Shown here: positions 44,289-52,524 of the stretch, one piece after another | Numbering within the stretch: position 1 is the first letter of the stretch | Layout: the number at the start of each line of letters is the position of its first letter | Assembly: GCA_003134995.1 (NCBI GenBank) | Contig: PLDC01000015.1 | Coordinates: forward strand, 356,379-420,378 | Source: Acidobacteriaceae bacterium | GTDB taxonomy: Bacteria; Acidobacteriota; Terriglobia; Terriglobales; Acidobacteriaceae | Length of the DNA stretch: 64,000 nucleotides | Direction of reading: 5' to 3' | Notes under the pieces: model-generated | The model's database searches: none | What the model saw: only the letters and a program-made list of their open reading frames with translations | What the model was told of the DNA's origin: nothing | Made by a program: the position numbers and the translations under genes

Positions 44289-45376
44289 CCCACCCCAGCT
44301 TTGCGGTAACGCGTGGCTTGAAGAATTTCTCGAGGTATCTGTGACAGGGGCACGATCCGGTCGAGTATTCCCATCTCCGCGCAAACTCGAGGCATGCCGT
44401 AGACTGCGCAAGTCGTCTGATCCTGGCCCACTGTGAAACCGCGCTCTCGATGAATGGCGCTCATGCCCTGCGCACCGTCCGATCCCATGCCGGTCATAAT
44501 TATGCCCATCGCATGGGAGTGAAAAGCGGAGGCCACCGACTGCATCATCACGTCTACAGAGGGGGCGTGTAAGTGCTCTTCCGGGTTGTCGGAGAGGGAG
44601 ATTACCGTTTGCGAATTGGCGGGATGCTCTACGGTCATCTGGAATCCCGCGGGAGCAATGTAGACCACCCCCGGCCGAACCGTTTCTTTATGCGAAGCCT
44701 CACGCACGGAAACCGCGCAAAGATTATTCAGTCTCTCGGCGAAAAACGCAGTGAAGCCGAGAGGCATGTGCTGCACGATCAGAATTGGAACGGGAAGATC
44801 GGCTGGCAGCGCCGGAAGAATCTGCTCAAGGGCACTTGGGCCTCCTGTCGAAATTCCCAGAGCGACAATCTCCGTGCTGGGGAGCGAGGCTCGTCTTATA
44901 GCCAGGTCCACGGCGTGAGGAGGCTTTCTGGGCAGGAGGAACCGCTCCTTGGCGCGCCACGATTCCGCCGCTGCCTTGATTTTTGCGACCAAGTCATCGC
45001 GGATGTCAAGAATATCCAAGGAAGCGGTTGAAAGTTGCTTGGGCACATAGTCGAAGGCTCCGGCGGCGAGCGCGCTAAATGTAGTTCCCGCATCTTTCAA
45101 AGTGGCCGAGCTTACCATGATGACAGGGCATGGGAACTGAGTCATGATGCGGCGGAGGGTCTCTAAGCCATCGAGACCGGGCATCTGCACGTCGAGGGTA
45201 ACGACATCGGGATGGATGGTCGCGATTCTCTGCAAAGCTTCAGTGCCGCTGGCCGCAGTGGCGGCGACTGAGAGGTCCGCATCGGAAGCGACTATGCGGG
45301 AGAGCGCCGCCCGCATGAAGGCGCTGTCATCCACAATCAGGACGCGAATCGGCGGCTTGGCAGGCTCGAGAATCAT
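44285..45376 (-). CDS. cheB: Chemotaxis methylesterase CheB
   Basis: CheB removes methyl groups from receptor glutamates when its receiver is phosphorylated. The 363-residue protein has a receiver (VLIVDDSAFMRAAL, DVVTLDVQMPGLDGL, VPKQL) and the esterase domain with the Ser-His-Asp triad visible as GISTGGPSALE, VQHMPLGFTAFFAERL and MTGMGSDGAQGM. It is the last gene of the cheR-HDOD-cheB operon; its start overlaps the HDOD stop by four bases. No receptor or cheA is in the window. Confidence 0.95.
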   Translation of the reverse strand: MILEPAKPPIRVLIVDDSAFMRAALSRIVASDADLSVAATAASGTEALQRIATIHPDVVTLDVQMPGLDGLETLRRIMTQFPCPVIMVSSATLKDAGTTFSALAAGAFDYVPKQLSTASLDILDIRDDLVAKIKAAAESWRAKERFLLPRKPPHAVDLAIRRASLPSTEIVALGISTGGPSALEQILPALPADLPVPILIVQHMPLGFTAFFAERLNNLCAVSVREASHKETVRPGVVYIAPAGFQMTVEHPANSQTVISLSDNPEEHLHAPSVDVMMQSVASAFHSHAMGIIMTGMGSDGAQGMSAIHRERGFTVGQDQTTCAVYGMPRVCAEMGILDRIVPLSQIPREILQATRYRKAGVG

Positions 45377-46278
45377 GCGCGGTAAATGGCCCGGACGAGG
45401 CTGTGGACTTCGTCCATGTAAGAATCCAGTTCGAACGTGAGGCGAGCCCAGTCAAAATTCTTCAGTCCGGTGGAGATTTGGGCGAGCAGCGAGAAGCCGT
45501 CGTCTTCAAACAGGTTTACTTGGCGTTGTTCGGCGTAGCCGTAATTCAAGCTGCTCATGCGGCAGAGCAAGTCGGCAACGTGCACGAGCGCTACTAATCC
45601 CGAGTCCTGCGACGATTGCTCCGGGGAGTGATGATGAGTCACGACCGCGATCAGGTCGGGAGCAAGGCCCCAATTTTCTGCAAGCAGATGTCCGCTATCG
45701 CAGTGCGTAAACCCAAGCGATCTTTGCTCAGCTTCATGCAAGGGAATACCTTCCGCCCGGGCAATGTTGAAAGCTGCGCCGAATTCCTTAGGCAAAACCC
45801 ATAGGTTGACGATGATTCCGAGATCGTGAAGAAGGCCTGCGAGATAAGCCTTCCCGGGATCGCACAAGTTGATCTTTCGCGCCAGGCGCCGGCAGACCAG
45901 CGCGCATCCCAGTGAATGCTCCCAAAAGACCGTAGGATCGATGCTGGTTTTGCCCGCCGGAAGCAGGTTCAGCACACCGCACGACATTGCAATATCGCTG
46001 ATGTGATGCACTCCCAGGCTGACCACGGCTCCGCGTAATGACTCGACTCTCCCCCATCGGCCGGAACCGAACAGCGGAGAATTCGCCATGTGCAGGCACT
46101 GTGCCGCCAGAGATTTATCGCGCGCCAGGAAGTCTGTAATCTCACGCAAATCGATTTGCTCTACCGGTTGCTGCAGGTAGTGCAATAAAGGAGTAAGAAC
46201 CGCCGGAATGGTCGGAATCTGACGCAGTCCGTCGAGCCGCTCCAGTAAGACCTGCTTTTCTACGAGCGCAGTCGTCAT
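45373..46278 (-). CDS. HDOD-domain signalling protein
   Basis: The 301-residue protein has an HDOD domain (LRQIPTIPAVLTPLLHYLQQP, FLARDKSLAAQCLHMANSPLF, LVCRRLARKI, LAGLLHDLGIIVNLW) and a C-terminal helical stretch. HDOD domains are HD-like, usually non-catalytic, and are used in signalling. Overlap of four bases with cheR before and cheB after shows tight translational coupling, so it should act in the same pathway, which is unusual for HDOD proteins and worth noting. Confidence 0.88.
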   Translation of the reverse strand: MTTALVEKQVLLERLDGLRQIPTIPAVLTPLLHYLQQPVEQIDLREITDFLARDKSLAAQCLHMANSPLFGSGRWGRVESLRGAVVSLGVHHISDIAMSCGVLNLLPAGKTSIDPTVFWEHSLGCALVCRRLARKINLCDPGKAYLAGLLHDLGIIVNLWVLPKEFGAAFNIARAEGIPLHEAEQRSLGFTHCDSGHLLAENWGLAPDLIAVVTHHHSPEQSSQDSGLVALVHVADLLCRMSSLNYGYAEQRQVNLFEDDGFSLLAQISTGLKNFDWARLTFELDSYMDEVHSLVRAIYRA

Positions 46279-47159
46279 AGGGTCTTGCCCTCTGGTGGCG
46301 AGGATTCGCCTTTCACATAGGCGGTGGTTCCCGGCAAATGGACCAAGCGAAAGTCCTGACTCACTCCGAACAGAGACTCCGCCTGTCCGAGAAATAGATA
46401 CCCGTGAGGCAGAAGATTATTGAAAAAGTGCCGAATGACACGGCGCTTGGAAGTCAGATCGAAGTAGATCAGCACATTGCAGCAAAAAATAATGTCAACG
46501 TTCTTCATGAGCGCCATGCGGGCATCGTCGGAGAGATTGAGCCGGCTGAAAGTCACGTTGGCGCGGACCATCGGATTTACCCGAAGCTGATCGCCAAAGG
46601 GAAGAAAGTATTTTTGCTGATGACGCGGCGTGAGGTTGCGCGTGCTGTATTTTCCGTACAGCGCTGCTTTGGCATATTCCAGCGAGCGCTGATTTAGGTC
46701 AGTGGCGATAATTTCAACCACCCAGCCTTCGAGCAGGCCCTCCGCCTGGTCCAGCAACGACATGCGCAGCGCGTATGGTTCCTCTCCGGTAGAGCAGCCC
46801 GCACTCCAGATACGGAGACGGCGCTGCGGGCCGTTGGCCTTAGCCGCAAGAACATTCGGAATTACGATGCGGCGCAGCGCATCGAGTTGCGGTGTGTTGC
46901 GGAAGAAGCACGTTTCTCCGATCGTGATCTCATTGAGTAAAGCGATGAGTTCCCCTTGCCGAATCGGACTGATCGTGAGGCACTCGAAGTATTGGCTCAG
47001 GGATTGCATGCCGAGGTTTTTCATACGGCGGCCGCAGCGCTCCCGCAGCAGACGGAGTTTGTTGTCCGGGTGAAAAATTCCAGCCACCCGATAAATCAGT
47101 TCGCGGATGCGCACGAGTTCGGGTTCGGGTGGCCCTTCCGTGATCGAAGCCGCTTGCAT
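46275..47159 (-). CDS. cheR: Chemotaxis receptor methyltransferase CheR
   Basis: CheR methylates receptor glutamates with SAM. The 294-residue protein has the N-terminal helical domain (IRELIYRVAGIFHPDNKLRLL, EITIGETCFFRNTPQ) and the SAM-binding domain RIWSAGCSTGEEPYALRMSL, IIATDLNQRSLEYAKAALY, VDIIFCCNVLIYFD and LFLGQAESL. It heads the operon. The start is uncertain (47159 ATG; the frame is open to 47240); neither has a clear ribosome-binding site, perhaps because the DNA upstream is rearranged. Confidence 0.93.
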   Translation of the reverse strand: MQAASITEGPPEPELVRIRELIYRVAGIFHPDNKLRLLRERCGRRMKNLGMQSLSQYFECLTISPIRQGELIALLNEITIGETCFFRNTPQLDALRRIVIPNVLAAKANGPQRRLRIWSAGCSTGEEPYALRMSLLDQAEGLLEGWVVEIIATDLNQRSLEYAKAALYGKYSTRNLTPRHQQKYFLPFGDQLRVNPMVRANVTFSRLNLSDDARMALMKNVDIIFCCNVLIYFDLTSKRRVIRHFFNNLLPHGYLFLGQAESLFGVSQDFRLVHLPGTTAYVKGESSPPEGKTL

Positions 47160-47308
47160 AGAAGGCGCGGTGGTCACGGATGCCTTTCCGATCCCTCCTA
47201 TGCTGGCGACCTTCAGAATGCGCCGGCCGCACTTTTGCAACTCGTCAGCACGAGGAACACACGCCCCACAGAAACTTCATCGGCGCGGGATGAGGATTCC
47301 TTTAGGGG

Positions 47309-47697
47309 TTAGGGCGCCTTGGAGGCCGTGCCGAGGATGACGATGTCTACACGGCGGTTCTGCGCCCGCCCTTGCGGTGACGGGTGATGAGAAGCCGAAC
47401 CAGTTCTGTGGCCCGGGCGCATCGAAGGTCACACGGATAACGTTCCGATTCGCACCGCTCAGATCGCTTCCAATTGGGAGCTTTCGACCGCTTCAGCCGC
47501 AGATGGCGCAGCACGCTCACACCATCGAGGTTGGGCAAGTTTAAATCGAGTATGACGAGGTCATAGTCAAACTCGCTGCCCATGGAGCGCGCCTGCTCGC
47601 CATCTTCGACGACGTCGACGGCATTAATGTTCCCCTTGCAGACCCTGGCGCACAAAGCCGGCCAGAGCCCCATCATCTTCTGCAATCAGAATCCTCA
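47309..47697 (-). pseudogene. Broken fusion remnant: response-regulator start joined to MotB/OmpA-type end
   Basis: The reverse strand starts MRILIAEDDGALAGFVRQG and runs into a stop after LQGEH. One base further over, the receiver continues (NAVDVVEDGEQARSM, YDLVILDLNLPNLDG, VSVLRHLRLK). It then breaks into ERYPCDLRCARATELVRLLI, which matches the OmpA/MotB C-terminal pattern (SNWELSTARAxxLVxxL). After another frame change it ends RAQNRRVDIVILGTAS, the typical NRRVDI end. Two unrelated genes were thus joined by deletion and carry at least two frameshifts. The upstream cheR operon suggests that a motility locus was lost here. Confidence 0.8.
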
Positions 47698-47930
47698 TAA
47701 GTGGGCCTTAATCACTGCCTGATTCTAGTTAGGGAAGAACTCAGTTGAGACGGAAAGTCGATCGCACGAAAGTGTGTGTTTGCAGAAATGGGGTGGAGTT
47801 TCAAAAAGGGAGATGTTGTGCATGCGTGGCGGGCGCAGGCGGCGAGTTGCATAGGTCCCTTCGGCAAGTTCGGGGCGGGTGGCGATGCTGGGCGGGGACT
47901 TCGCTGGCTTGGGATGACGGCTCGGTTGCT

Positions 47931-47950
47931 GGCGGACGGAGGCGTCCGCC
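47931..47950. repeat. GGCGGACG/CGTCCGCC hairpin repeat
   Basis: GGCGGACG, a short loop and CGTCCGCC, followed by GCTTCG. Same plan as 48820-48839, and in part 37251. In the 264-base gap 47698-47961 there is also TTGCATAGGTCCCTTCG at 47847-47863, which recurs at 56791-56807. Confidence 0.65.
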
Positions 47951-47961
47951 GCTTCGTGGGG

Positions 47962-48399
47962 TTATTCGGCTTGGGCTTGCCAGACTTCTACTTGGCGGCG
48001 CATGAGGTTGTAGCATTCGCAGGCGGCTTGCTCTAGTTTTGGGCGGTGCACGATTCTTACGTCGCCGCGGGTGTAGGCGATTAGTCCGGCTTTTTGCAGG
48101 ATGCCGGCGGCGACCGTGACGCTGGAGCGGCGTGTGCCCAGCATTTGACCGAGGACTTCTTGCGTTAACCCGAGAGAAGCGGAGCCGACACAGTCGGCGG
48201 ACATTAGCAGCCAGCGAGCCAAGCGCGATTCAACATCATGCAGACGGTTGCAGGCTGCGATCTGTGTGGCCTGCATGGTCATGATTTGAGAAAACTGTTG
48301 CAGCTTGTGCTCTAGTTGAGGGCACTGTCGCAGAATTACTGCGAAGGCATCGCCATCCACACGCAGGGCGGTGATCTCGTTGTAGACGAGATTGCCCGC
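47962..48399 (-). pseudogene. Decapitated Crp/Fnr-family regulator
   Basis: From about LVYNEITALRVDGDAF to the end the frame matches the second half of the intact Crp/Fnr gene at 48870: IAACNRLHDVESRLARWLLM, LTQEVLGQMLGTRRSSVTVA and LQKAGLIAYTRGDVRI (winged helix-turn-helix). The cyclic-nucleotide-binding beta-roll is absent; DNA before it is unrelated and overlaps the zinc-ribbon gene. It is most likely a truncated duplicate. A free DNA-binding fragment that still represses cannot be ruled out. Confidence 0.7.
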
Positions 48400-48467
48400 G
48401 CCGATAGACCGCGGCGGCTCTTGATTTTTTTTCGGTGGTCGTTTGGGAGTCACGCGCTCGTGGCGGG

Positions 48468-48707
48468 TCAGTGGATGGTCTCCGGGCGAGGCAGAGTTTC
48501 GAGGACTTCGCGCTCGCAGACCGGGCAACCCGGCAAAGAAACGTTGCGGTTTAAGGTGGTGCCGCTCAGCAGGAAGCGGGCGCCGAGGAGTTGCATGGGC
48601 GATCCACAATGAGGACATGAATGCGGTTTCGGAGGTGGAGATTTTTCCTTCAGGAAGTCTTTGAGGGGGCGGAGAATCTGCGCTTTGGCCAGGGGTGTGG
48701 TTGCCAC
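48468..48707 (-). CDS. Small zinc-ribbon protein
   Basis: The 79-residue protein has two CxxC pairs, CPHCGSPMQLLG and PGCPVCERE, spaced as in treble-clef zinc ribbons, with a Pro/Lys-rich start. GTG start at 48707. It lies between the full and truncated Crp/Fnr copies, on the same strand, so the duplication is not simply tandem. Function is unknown; a DNA/RNA-binding or protein-contact role is typical. Confidence 0.6.
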   Translation of the reverse strand: MATTPLAKAQILRPLKDFLKEKSPPPKPHSCPHCGSPMQLLGARFLLSGTTLNRNVSLPGCPVCEREVLETLPRPETIH

Positions 48708-48819
48708 GGAAGTATCCTGCCTGAATACAGGGTGGGAGTCGGCACGTCGTGGAACTTATGAATGTGCGGTGGGCGACGGAGGGGCACGCGTGCTTCGGAT
48801 GTGCGCTCGCTTCGCTGCG

Positions 48820-48839
48820 GGCGGACGAATGTGTCCGCC
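48820..48839. repeat. GGCGGAC/GTCCGCC hairpin repeat
   Basis: GGCGGAC, loop GAATGT, GTCCGCC, followed by GCTACG, directly after the end of the intact Crp/Fnr gene. It repeats the element found after the truncated copy at 47931, so the duplicates may share their downstream repeat. Confidence 0.65.
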
Positions 48840-48869
48840 GCTACGCGATTTCAGGTTCAGGCTTGGTCG

Positions 48870-49664
48870 CTAGGCGTTTTGAGTTTGCCATTCTTTGACT
48901 TGCCGCTGCAGCAGGACGTAGCAGTCGCACGATGCCTCTTCCAGCCTGCGGCGGTCCTGGATGGTGACGCGGCCGCGGGTGTAGGCAATTAGTCCAGCTT
49001 TTTGCAGCGTGCCCGCGGAAACCGTGACGCTGGAGCGGCGTGTTCCTAACATCTGCGCGAGGAATTCCTGGGTCAAGGGAAGATGCTCGGAAGCAACGCG
49101 GTCTTGCGTCATCAGGAGCCAGCGGGCCAATCTTTCGTTTACTTCGTGGAGGCGGTTGCAGGCTGCGATTTGCGTAACCTGAACGGCAAGGAGCTGCGCG
49201 TAGCGGTTCATTTGCCGCTCGAGCGTGGGACATTTTGGCAGCAGAGCGCGCAAGTCATCGACGTCGATTCGGAAGGCAGTGGCGTCGGCTTGAACGACGG
49301 CGCGGGTGTGGCTGGTGCGAAAGCCTGCAACCACGGGCGTGCCGGAGACGCCTTCTTTGCCGATCAAACCGACTTCGACACTTTTGCCATCGGGCATAAC
49401 ATTGAGGATCGAGAACATGCCGGAATTGACGAAATACACTGACTTGAGGGTTTCGCCGGCTTCATGAATGAGTTGTTGGAGCTTCAATCTCACGAATTCC
49501 AGCTTGGGAAGAACCGCGTCGGATTCGGTGCGCGGCAGGGCGAGCAGGATCGCGTTGTGGATCTGATTTCCGTCGTCATCTTTTTTGGAGGGCGCGGTTC
49601 CGCGACCATTACCGTCTCGAGTGGAGGCGACGGATGTACGAGCGGAGAGAGAGGACTTTGCCAT
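48870..49664 (-). CDS. Crp/Fnr-family transcription regulator
   Basis: The 264-residue protein has a cNMP-binding beta-roll (KLQQLIHEAGETLKSVYFVNSG, VEVGLIGKEGVSGTPVVAG) and a winged helix-turn-helix (PLTQEFLAQMLGTRRSSVTV, AGTLQKAGLIAYTRG). There are no N-terminal cysteines as in oxygen-sensing FNR, so an iron-sulfur cluster is unlikely. AAGGAGCCGTT before the ATG is a good ribosome-binding site. Partner genes are unknown. Confidence 0.92.
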   Translation of the reverse strand: MAKSSLSARTSVASTRDGNGRGTAPSKKDDDGNQIHNAILLALPRTESDAVLPKLEFVRLKLQQLIHEAGETLKSVYFVNSGMFSILNVMPDGKSVEVGLIGKEGVSGTPVVAGFRTSHTRAVVQADATAFRIDVDDLRALLPKCPTLERQMNRYAQLLAVQVTQIAACNRLHEVNERLARWLLMTQDRVASEHLPLTQEFLAQMLGTRRSSVTVSAGTLQKAGLIAYTRGRVTIQDRRRLEEASCDCYVLLQRQVKEWQTQNA

Positions 49665-50017
49665 AACGGCTCCTTGCGCAGCGAATACGCTGTCAGATTT
49701 TGCAAGGAACCGTTACCCTACAGGGCGCGGCGGAAAGATGCTAGAAGAGACATCTCTAGAATACTCTCTTTTGCGGAAGTTAGCTCGAAATTGGGTGGGT
49801 GGGACGGTTTGAAAAACGTGCGCGAGGCTTCAAGCCCCGCGAATTTATTGGCGCTTTACGCGGCGCTGAAGCGCCGCTCTTCCACGGTAGTGCTGGCATT
49901 CACGTGGGAGCGCAGGCATTCCCACTCGCGCATTCTCCGTAGCGCACGCATTCCCGGAAGTGCGCGCATTCTCAGTAGGGCATGCGCTCGTCACTTCAAA
50001 CTGAGTCACGCAGGGTG
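49665..50017. repeat. Gene-free stretch with GCATTC repeats and GCGGCGC hairpin
   Basis: GCATTC occurs at 49896, 49916, 49930, 49948 and 49966 with a variant at 49980, at steps of 14-20 bases. GCGGCGC-TGAA-GCGCCGC is a perfect hairpin at 49860-49877. The rest has no recognisable gene; the promoter of the Crp/Fnr gene must lie near 49670-49750. Confidence 0.6.
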
Positions 50018-50227
50018 CTAGGGGTTGATCTTAGGTTGCTGATGTTGCTGCCGGCTTTGTGGCAGGCGATCAGGCCGGAGCGCTCGAAGTTGGCGCAGGC
50101 GGAGCGAGCATTCCTCGATGCGAATCTCGATCACTTCGCGGATGCGGCCATCGGTACAGGCATCGAGGGCTGATTCCAACCTCTTTAATTCGTTGGTGAT
50201 TTTGGAAATTTCCTCCGCTCGAAGCAT
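50018..50227 (-). CDS. Small coiled-coil protein
   Basis: The 69-residue protein reads MLRAEEISKITNELKRLESA and goes on as charged heptads (VIEIRIEECSLRLRQLRAL), with a Gln-rich end. GGAGGATCC before the ATG is an excellent ribosome-binding site, which is the main reason to accept it. It looks like a small DNA- or protein-binding helical protein; no family is recognised. Confidence 0.65.
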   Translation of the reverse strand: MLRAEEISKITNELKRLESALDACTDGRIREVIEIRIEECSLRLRQLRALRPDRLPQSRQQHQQPKINP

Positions 50228-50331
50228 GGGATCCTCCGGGGGCGGTTGATTTCATGGAGTTATACCACAATACGGAATGTCATGCAAAGCACGGTATTTT
50301 GTGCGTTATCGTACGGTATGCGCTGTATGTG

Positions 50332-50349
50332 CCCTTTACCGCTAAAGGG
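50332..50349 (+). promoter_or_regulatory. CCCTTTA-CCGC-TAAAGGG hairpin before response regulator
   Basis: A perfect 7-base-pair stem with a 4-base loop, 93 bases before the receiver gene start. Just upstream lie ACGGTAT twice and TACGGAAT once within 50 bases. It may be a regulator site or leader hairpin. Confidence 0.45.
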
Positions 50350-50442
50350 TTAAGTTGGAGAAAGTGCCATCAACTGTCGCCGGCTCTTTCCCGAACGGTT
50401 AGGATCCCGCCAGCAATCCGCCAAGGCACGCGGGGATTTTTC

Positions 50443-50829
50443 ATGTCTTTGAGAATTCTGATTGTCGATGATAGTGCGACCATCCGGAATCTGGTTCGCA
50501 CGTTCATCGAAAGCAATACCGAGTGGCAGGTGTGCGGCGAGGCTGAGAATGGCCGGGTCGCGGTAGAAAAAGTGTCCGAGTTGAAGCCGCAAGCCGTGAT
50601 TCTGGATCTTTCGATGCCGGTGATGAATGGGTTGGACGCGGCTCGCGAGATTGCGCGCATCGATTCGAAGGTGCAGATGGTTCTGTTTACGATGCATGTC
50701 AGCAACGAGCTGCGGAGATATGCGGAAGCTGTGGGCATCAAGGATGTGATCTCGAAATCGGAGAAGATTGGGGAGCGCCTGATTGGCACGCTCAGGGCTC
50801 TTTGCGCGCGGGAGTTCCCCGCGACGTGA
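50443..50829 (+). CDS. Single-domain response regulator
   Basis: The 128-residue receiver has LRILIVDDSATIRNLV, AVILDLSMPVMNGLDAA and VISKSEKIGERL, so the phospho-acceptor Asp, acidic pair and Lys are intact. No DNA-binding domain is present. Similar lone receivers act on partner proteins. Divergent from the small coiled-coil gene. ATG at 50443 is chosen because the fold starts there; the frame is open to 50254. Confidence 0.9.
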   Translation: MSLRILIVDDSATIRNLVRTFIESNTEWQVCGEAENGRVAVEKVSELKPQAVILDLSMPVMNGLDAAREIARIDSKVQMVLFTMHVSNELRRYAEAVGIKDVISKSEKIGERLIGTLRALCAREFPAT

Positions 50830-50904
50830 GTTAGCCGCATCGTAAGAAAAGTTTTGCGTTCGGTGGCGACATGTGTGTAAAGTTCGCAGTGGAGAAATCG
50901 AACG

Positions 50905-51558
50905 ATGTGTTTCTCAGCCACAGCGAACTTTGTCGGCAGCACGGTTCTCGGCGCGGTAGGCGTAGTCACCCTGACCCGGGTGAAGCACCGCCGCGAATGG
51001 CTTTTCGCTTCACTGCCGTTGTTATTTGCCCTTCATCAGTTCATCGAAGGATTCGTCTGGCTCGGACTAGACGGCATTCTTTCGCCTGCGGTTGCGCATG
51101 ACATGGGCGCCGCGTTCATGCTCTACGCGCAGGGATTGTTACCATTCTTGCTGCCGCTAAGCGTGTTCTTGTTCGAGCCGACTGCCCAGGCGCGCCAGCG
51201 TATGCGCCCATTTCTGATTCTTGGCTTGGGCACCACGCTCTATATATTGTGGGCGTTGACGGCGTTCCCTACGCAGATTTTCGTCAAAGAAAACACTATT
51301 GTCTATATCAACCAAGCCACTAACCACGAAGCGGTCGCTGTGCTTTACGTCATCGCGACTTGTGGATCGTTATTTTTTTCGAAGATCAAGCCGATGGTTC
51401 TTTTCGGTGCGGCTAACCTGGCAATTCTTTTGGTTGTGATGGAGGTGAGGCGCTACGCGTTCACCTCGCTGTGGTGCGCGTATGCGGCGGTCGCGAGCGT
51501 AATTATTCTGGCCTACTTCTGGAAGACCCACGGTAGCCGGCCGTTTCAGTATGCGTAG
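50905..51558 (+). CDS. DUF6629-family membrane protein
   Basis: The 217-residue protein begins MCFSATANFVGSTVLGAVG, the hallmark of this family, and has about seven membrane helices (for example FASLPLLFALHQFIEGFVWLG, LLPFLLPLSVFLF). The HQFIEGFVWL block is conserved in relatives. The function is unknown; a sensor or channel-like role has been guessed by others, not shown. It stands upstream of a three-gene operon, 64 bases apart. Confidence 0.85.
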   Translation: MCFSATANFVGSTVLGAVGVVTLTRVKHRREWLFASLPLLFALHQFIEGFVWLGLDGILSPAVAHDMGAAFMLYAQGLLPFLLPLSVFLFEPTAQARQRMRPFLILGLGTTLYILWALTAFPTQIFVKENTIVYINQATNHEAVAVLYVIATCGSLFFSKIKPMVLFGAANLAILLVVMEVRRYAFTSLWCAYAAVASVIILAYFWKTHGSRPFQYA

Positions 51559-51621
51559 CGAGGCCAGACTCTGACTAACGTGCAGTTGAAAGATAAAGAT
51601 CCACATGATTTAAGGATCGAC

Positions 51622-52524
51622 ATGATCAAGGATAAGCACTTGAAAACGAGATTAACTGTACTTCTGCTCTGCAGTTTGTCGGCGCTGAACGTCGTCGCGC
51701 AGACAGCGGCATTACCAAAGAGCGCCTTCTTTAAGACTTCTGACGGCATCAGCATTCACTATCTTGAAGCGGGCAGCGGCAAGCCGATCGTTTTTATTCC
51801 TGGCTGGACCATGCCCGCTTGGATCTGGCAAAAACAAATTGACGAGTTTTCGAAGAAGTATCACGTGGTAGCGGTCGACCCGCGTTCGCAGGGCGAGAGC
51901 GACAAACCTTCCTACGGGCACCTGCCTGAAACGCGCGCGCGAGATTATAAAGAGTTGGTCGATCAACTTGGATTGAAGCATCCGGTGCTGATTGGCTGGT
52001 CGATGGGGTGCGGTGAGCTGATTAAATATGTGGAACAGTTCGGCACGGGCAATGTAGGCGGGATCGTGCTGGTCGATGGTTATCTGACAGATAAGCCGAG
52101 CGATTTGTTCGTCCCCCTCTCGGCGTGGATGAACCAACTGCAAACGGATCGCCAGAAACAAACCGAGGGTTTCGTCCGGAGCATGTATAAGAAGCCGCAG
52201 ACGGAGGAGTATTTGAAGCGGGTGATCGACGCGTCGGCGCAGACTCCGGCCGACACGGCGGCGCTGCTTATTTACAACATGATTGCGGTAAAGGATTTTT
52301 TGCCGGGTTTAAATATTTTGGGCGACGCGAAGTCGAAGACCCCGGTGCTGTTCGCTTACCAGCCCGAAACGCAGCAAACCGCGGACTACCTGAAAATGAA
52401 ACTTGGAGACAAACTCCGGCTGGAGATATTCGAAGGCGACGGACACGCGCTGTTTGTTGACGATCCGGAGAAATTCAACCACGTGCTGGAAAGTTTTCTG
52501 CAAACCGCGTGGTCGTCGCATTGA
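51622..52524 (+). CDS. Exported alpha/beta-hydrolase
   Basis: The 300-residue protein has a signal peptide (LTVLLLCSLSALNVVAQ) and an alpha/beta-hydrolase domain: IVFIPGWTMPAWIWQ, VDPRSQGESDKP, nucleophile elbow IGWSMGCGE and His in EGDGHALFVDDPEKF. The Asp of the triad probably lies in KTPVLFAYQPET. It resembles periplasmic esterases/haloperoxidase-type hydrolases. Its stop overlaps the start of the next gene (TGATG), so three genes form an operon. Confidence 0.88.
   Translation: MIKDKHLKTRLTVLLLCSLSALNVVAQTAALPKSAFFKTSDGISIHYLEAGSGKPIVFIPGWTMPAWIWQKQIDEFSKKYHVVAVDPRSQGESDKPSYGHLPETRARDYKELVDQLGLKHPVLIGWSMGCGELIKYVEQFGTGNVGGIVLVDGYLTDKPSDLFVPLSAWMNQLQTDRQKQTEGFVRSMYKKPQTEEYLKRVIDASAQTPADTAALLIYNMIAVKDFLPGLNILGDAKSKTPVLFAYQPETQQTADYLKMKLGDKLRLEIFEGDGHALFVDDPEKFNHVLESFLQTAWSSH

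Noticed and set aside
49464..50021. 185-residue forward ORF
   Set aside because: First half is antisense to the Crp/Fnr gene, second half is made of GCATTC repeats.
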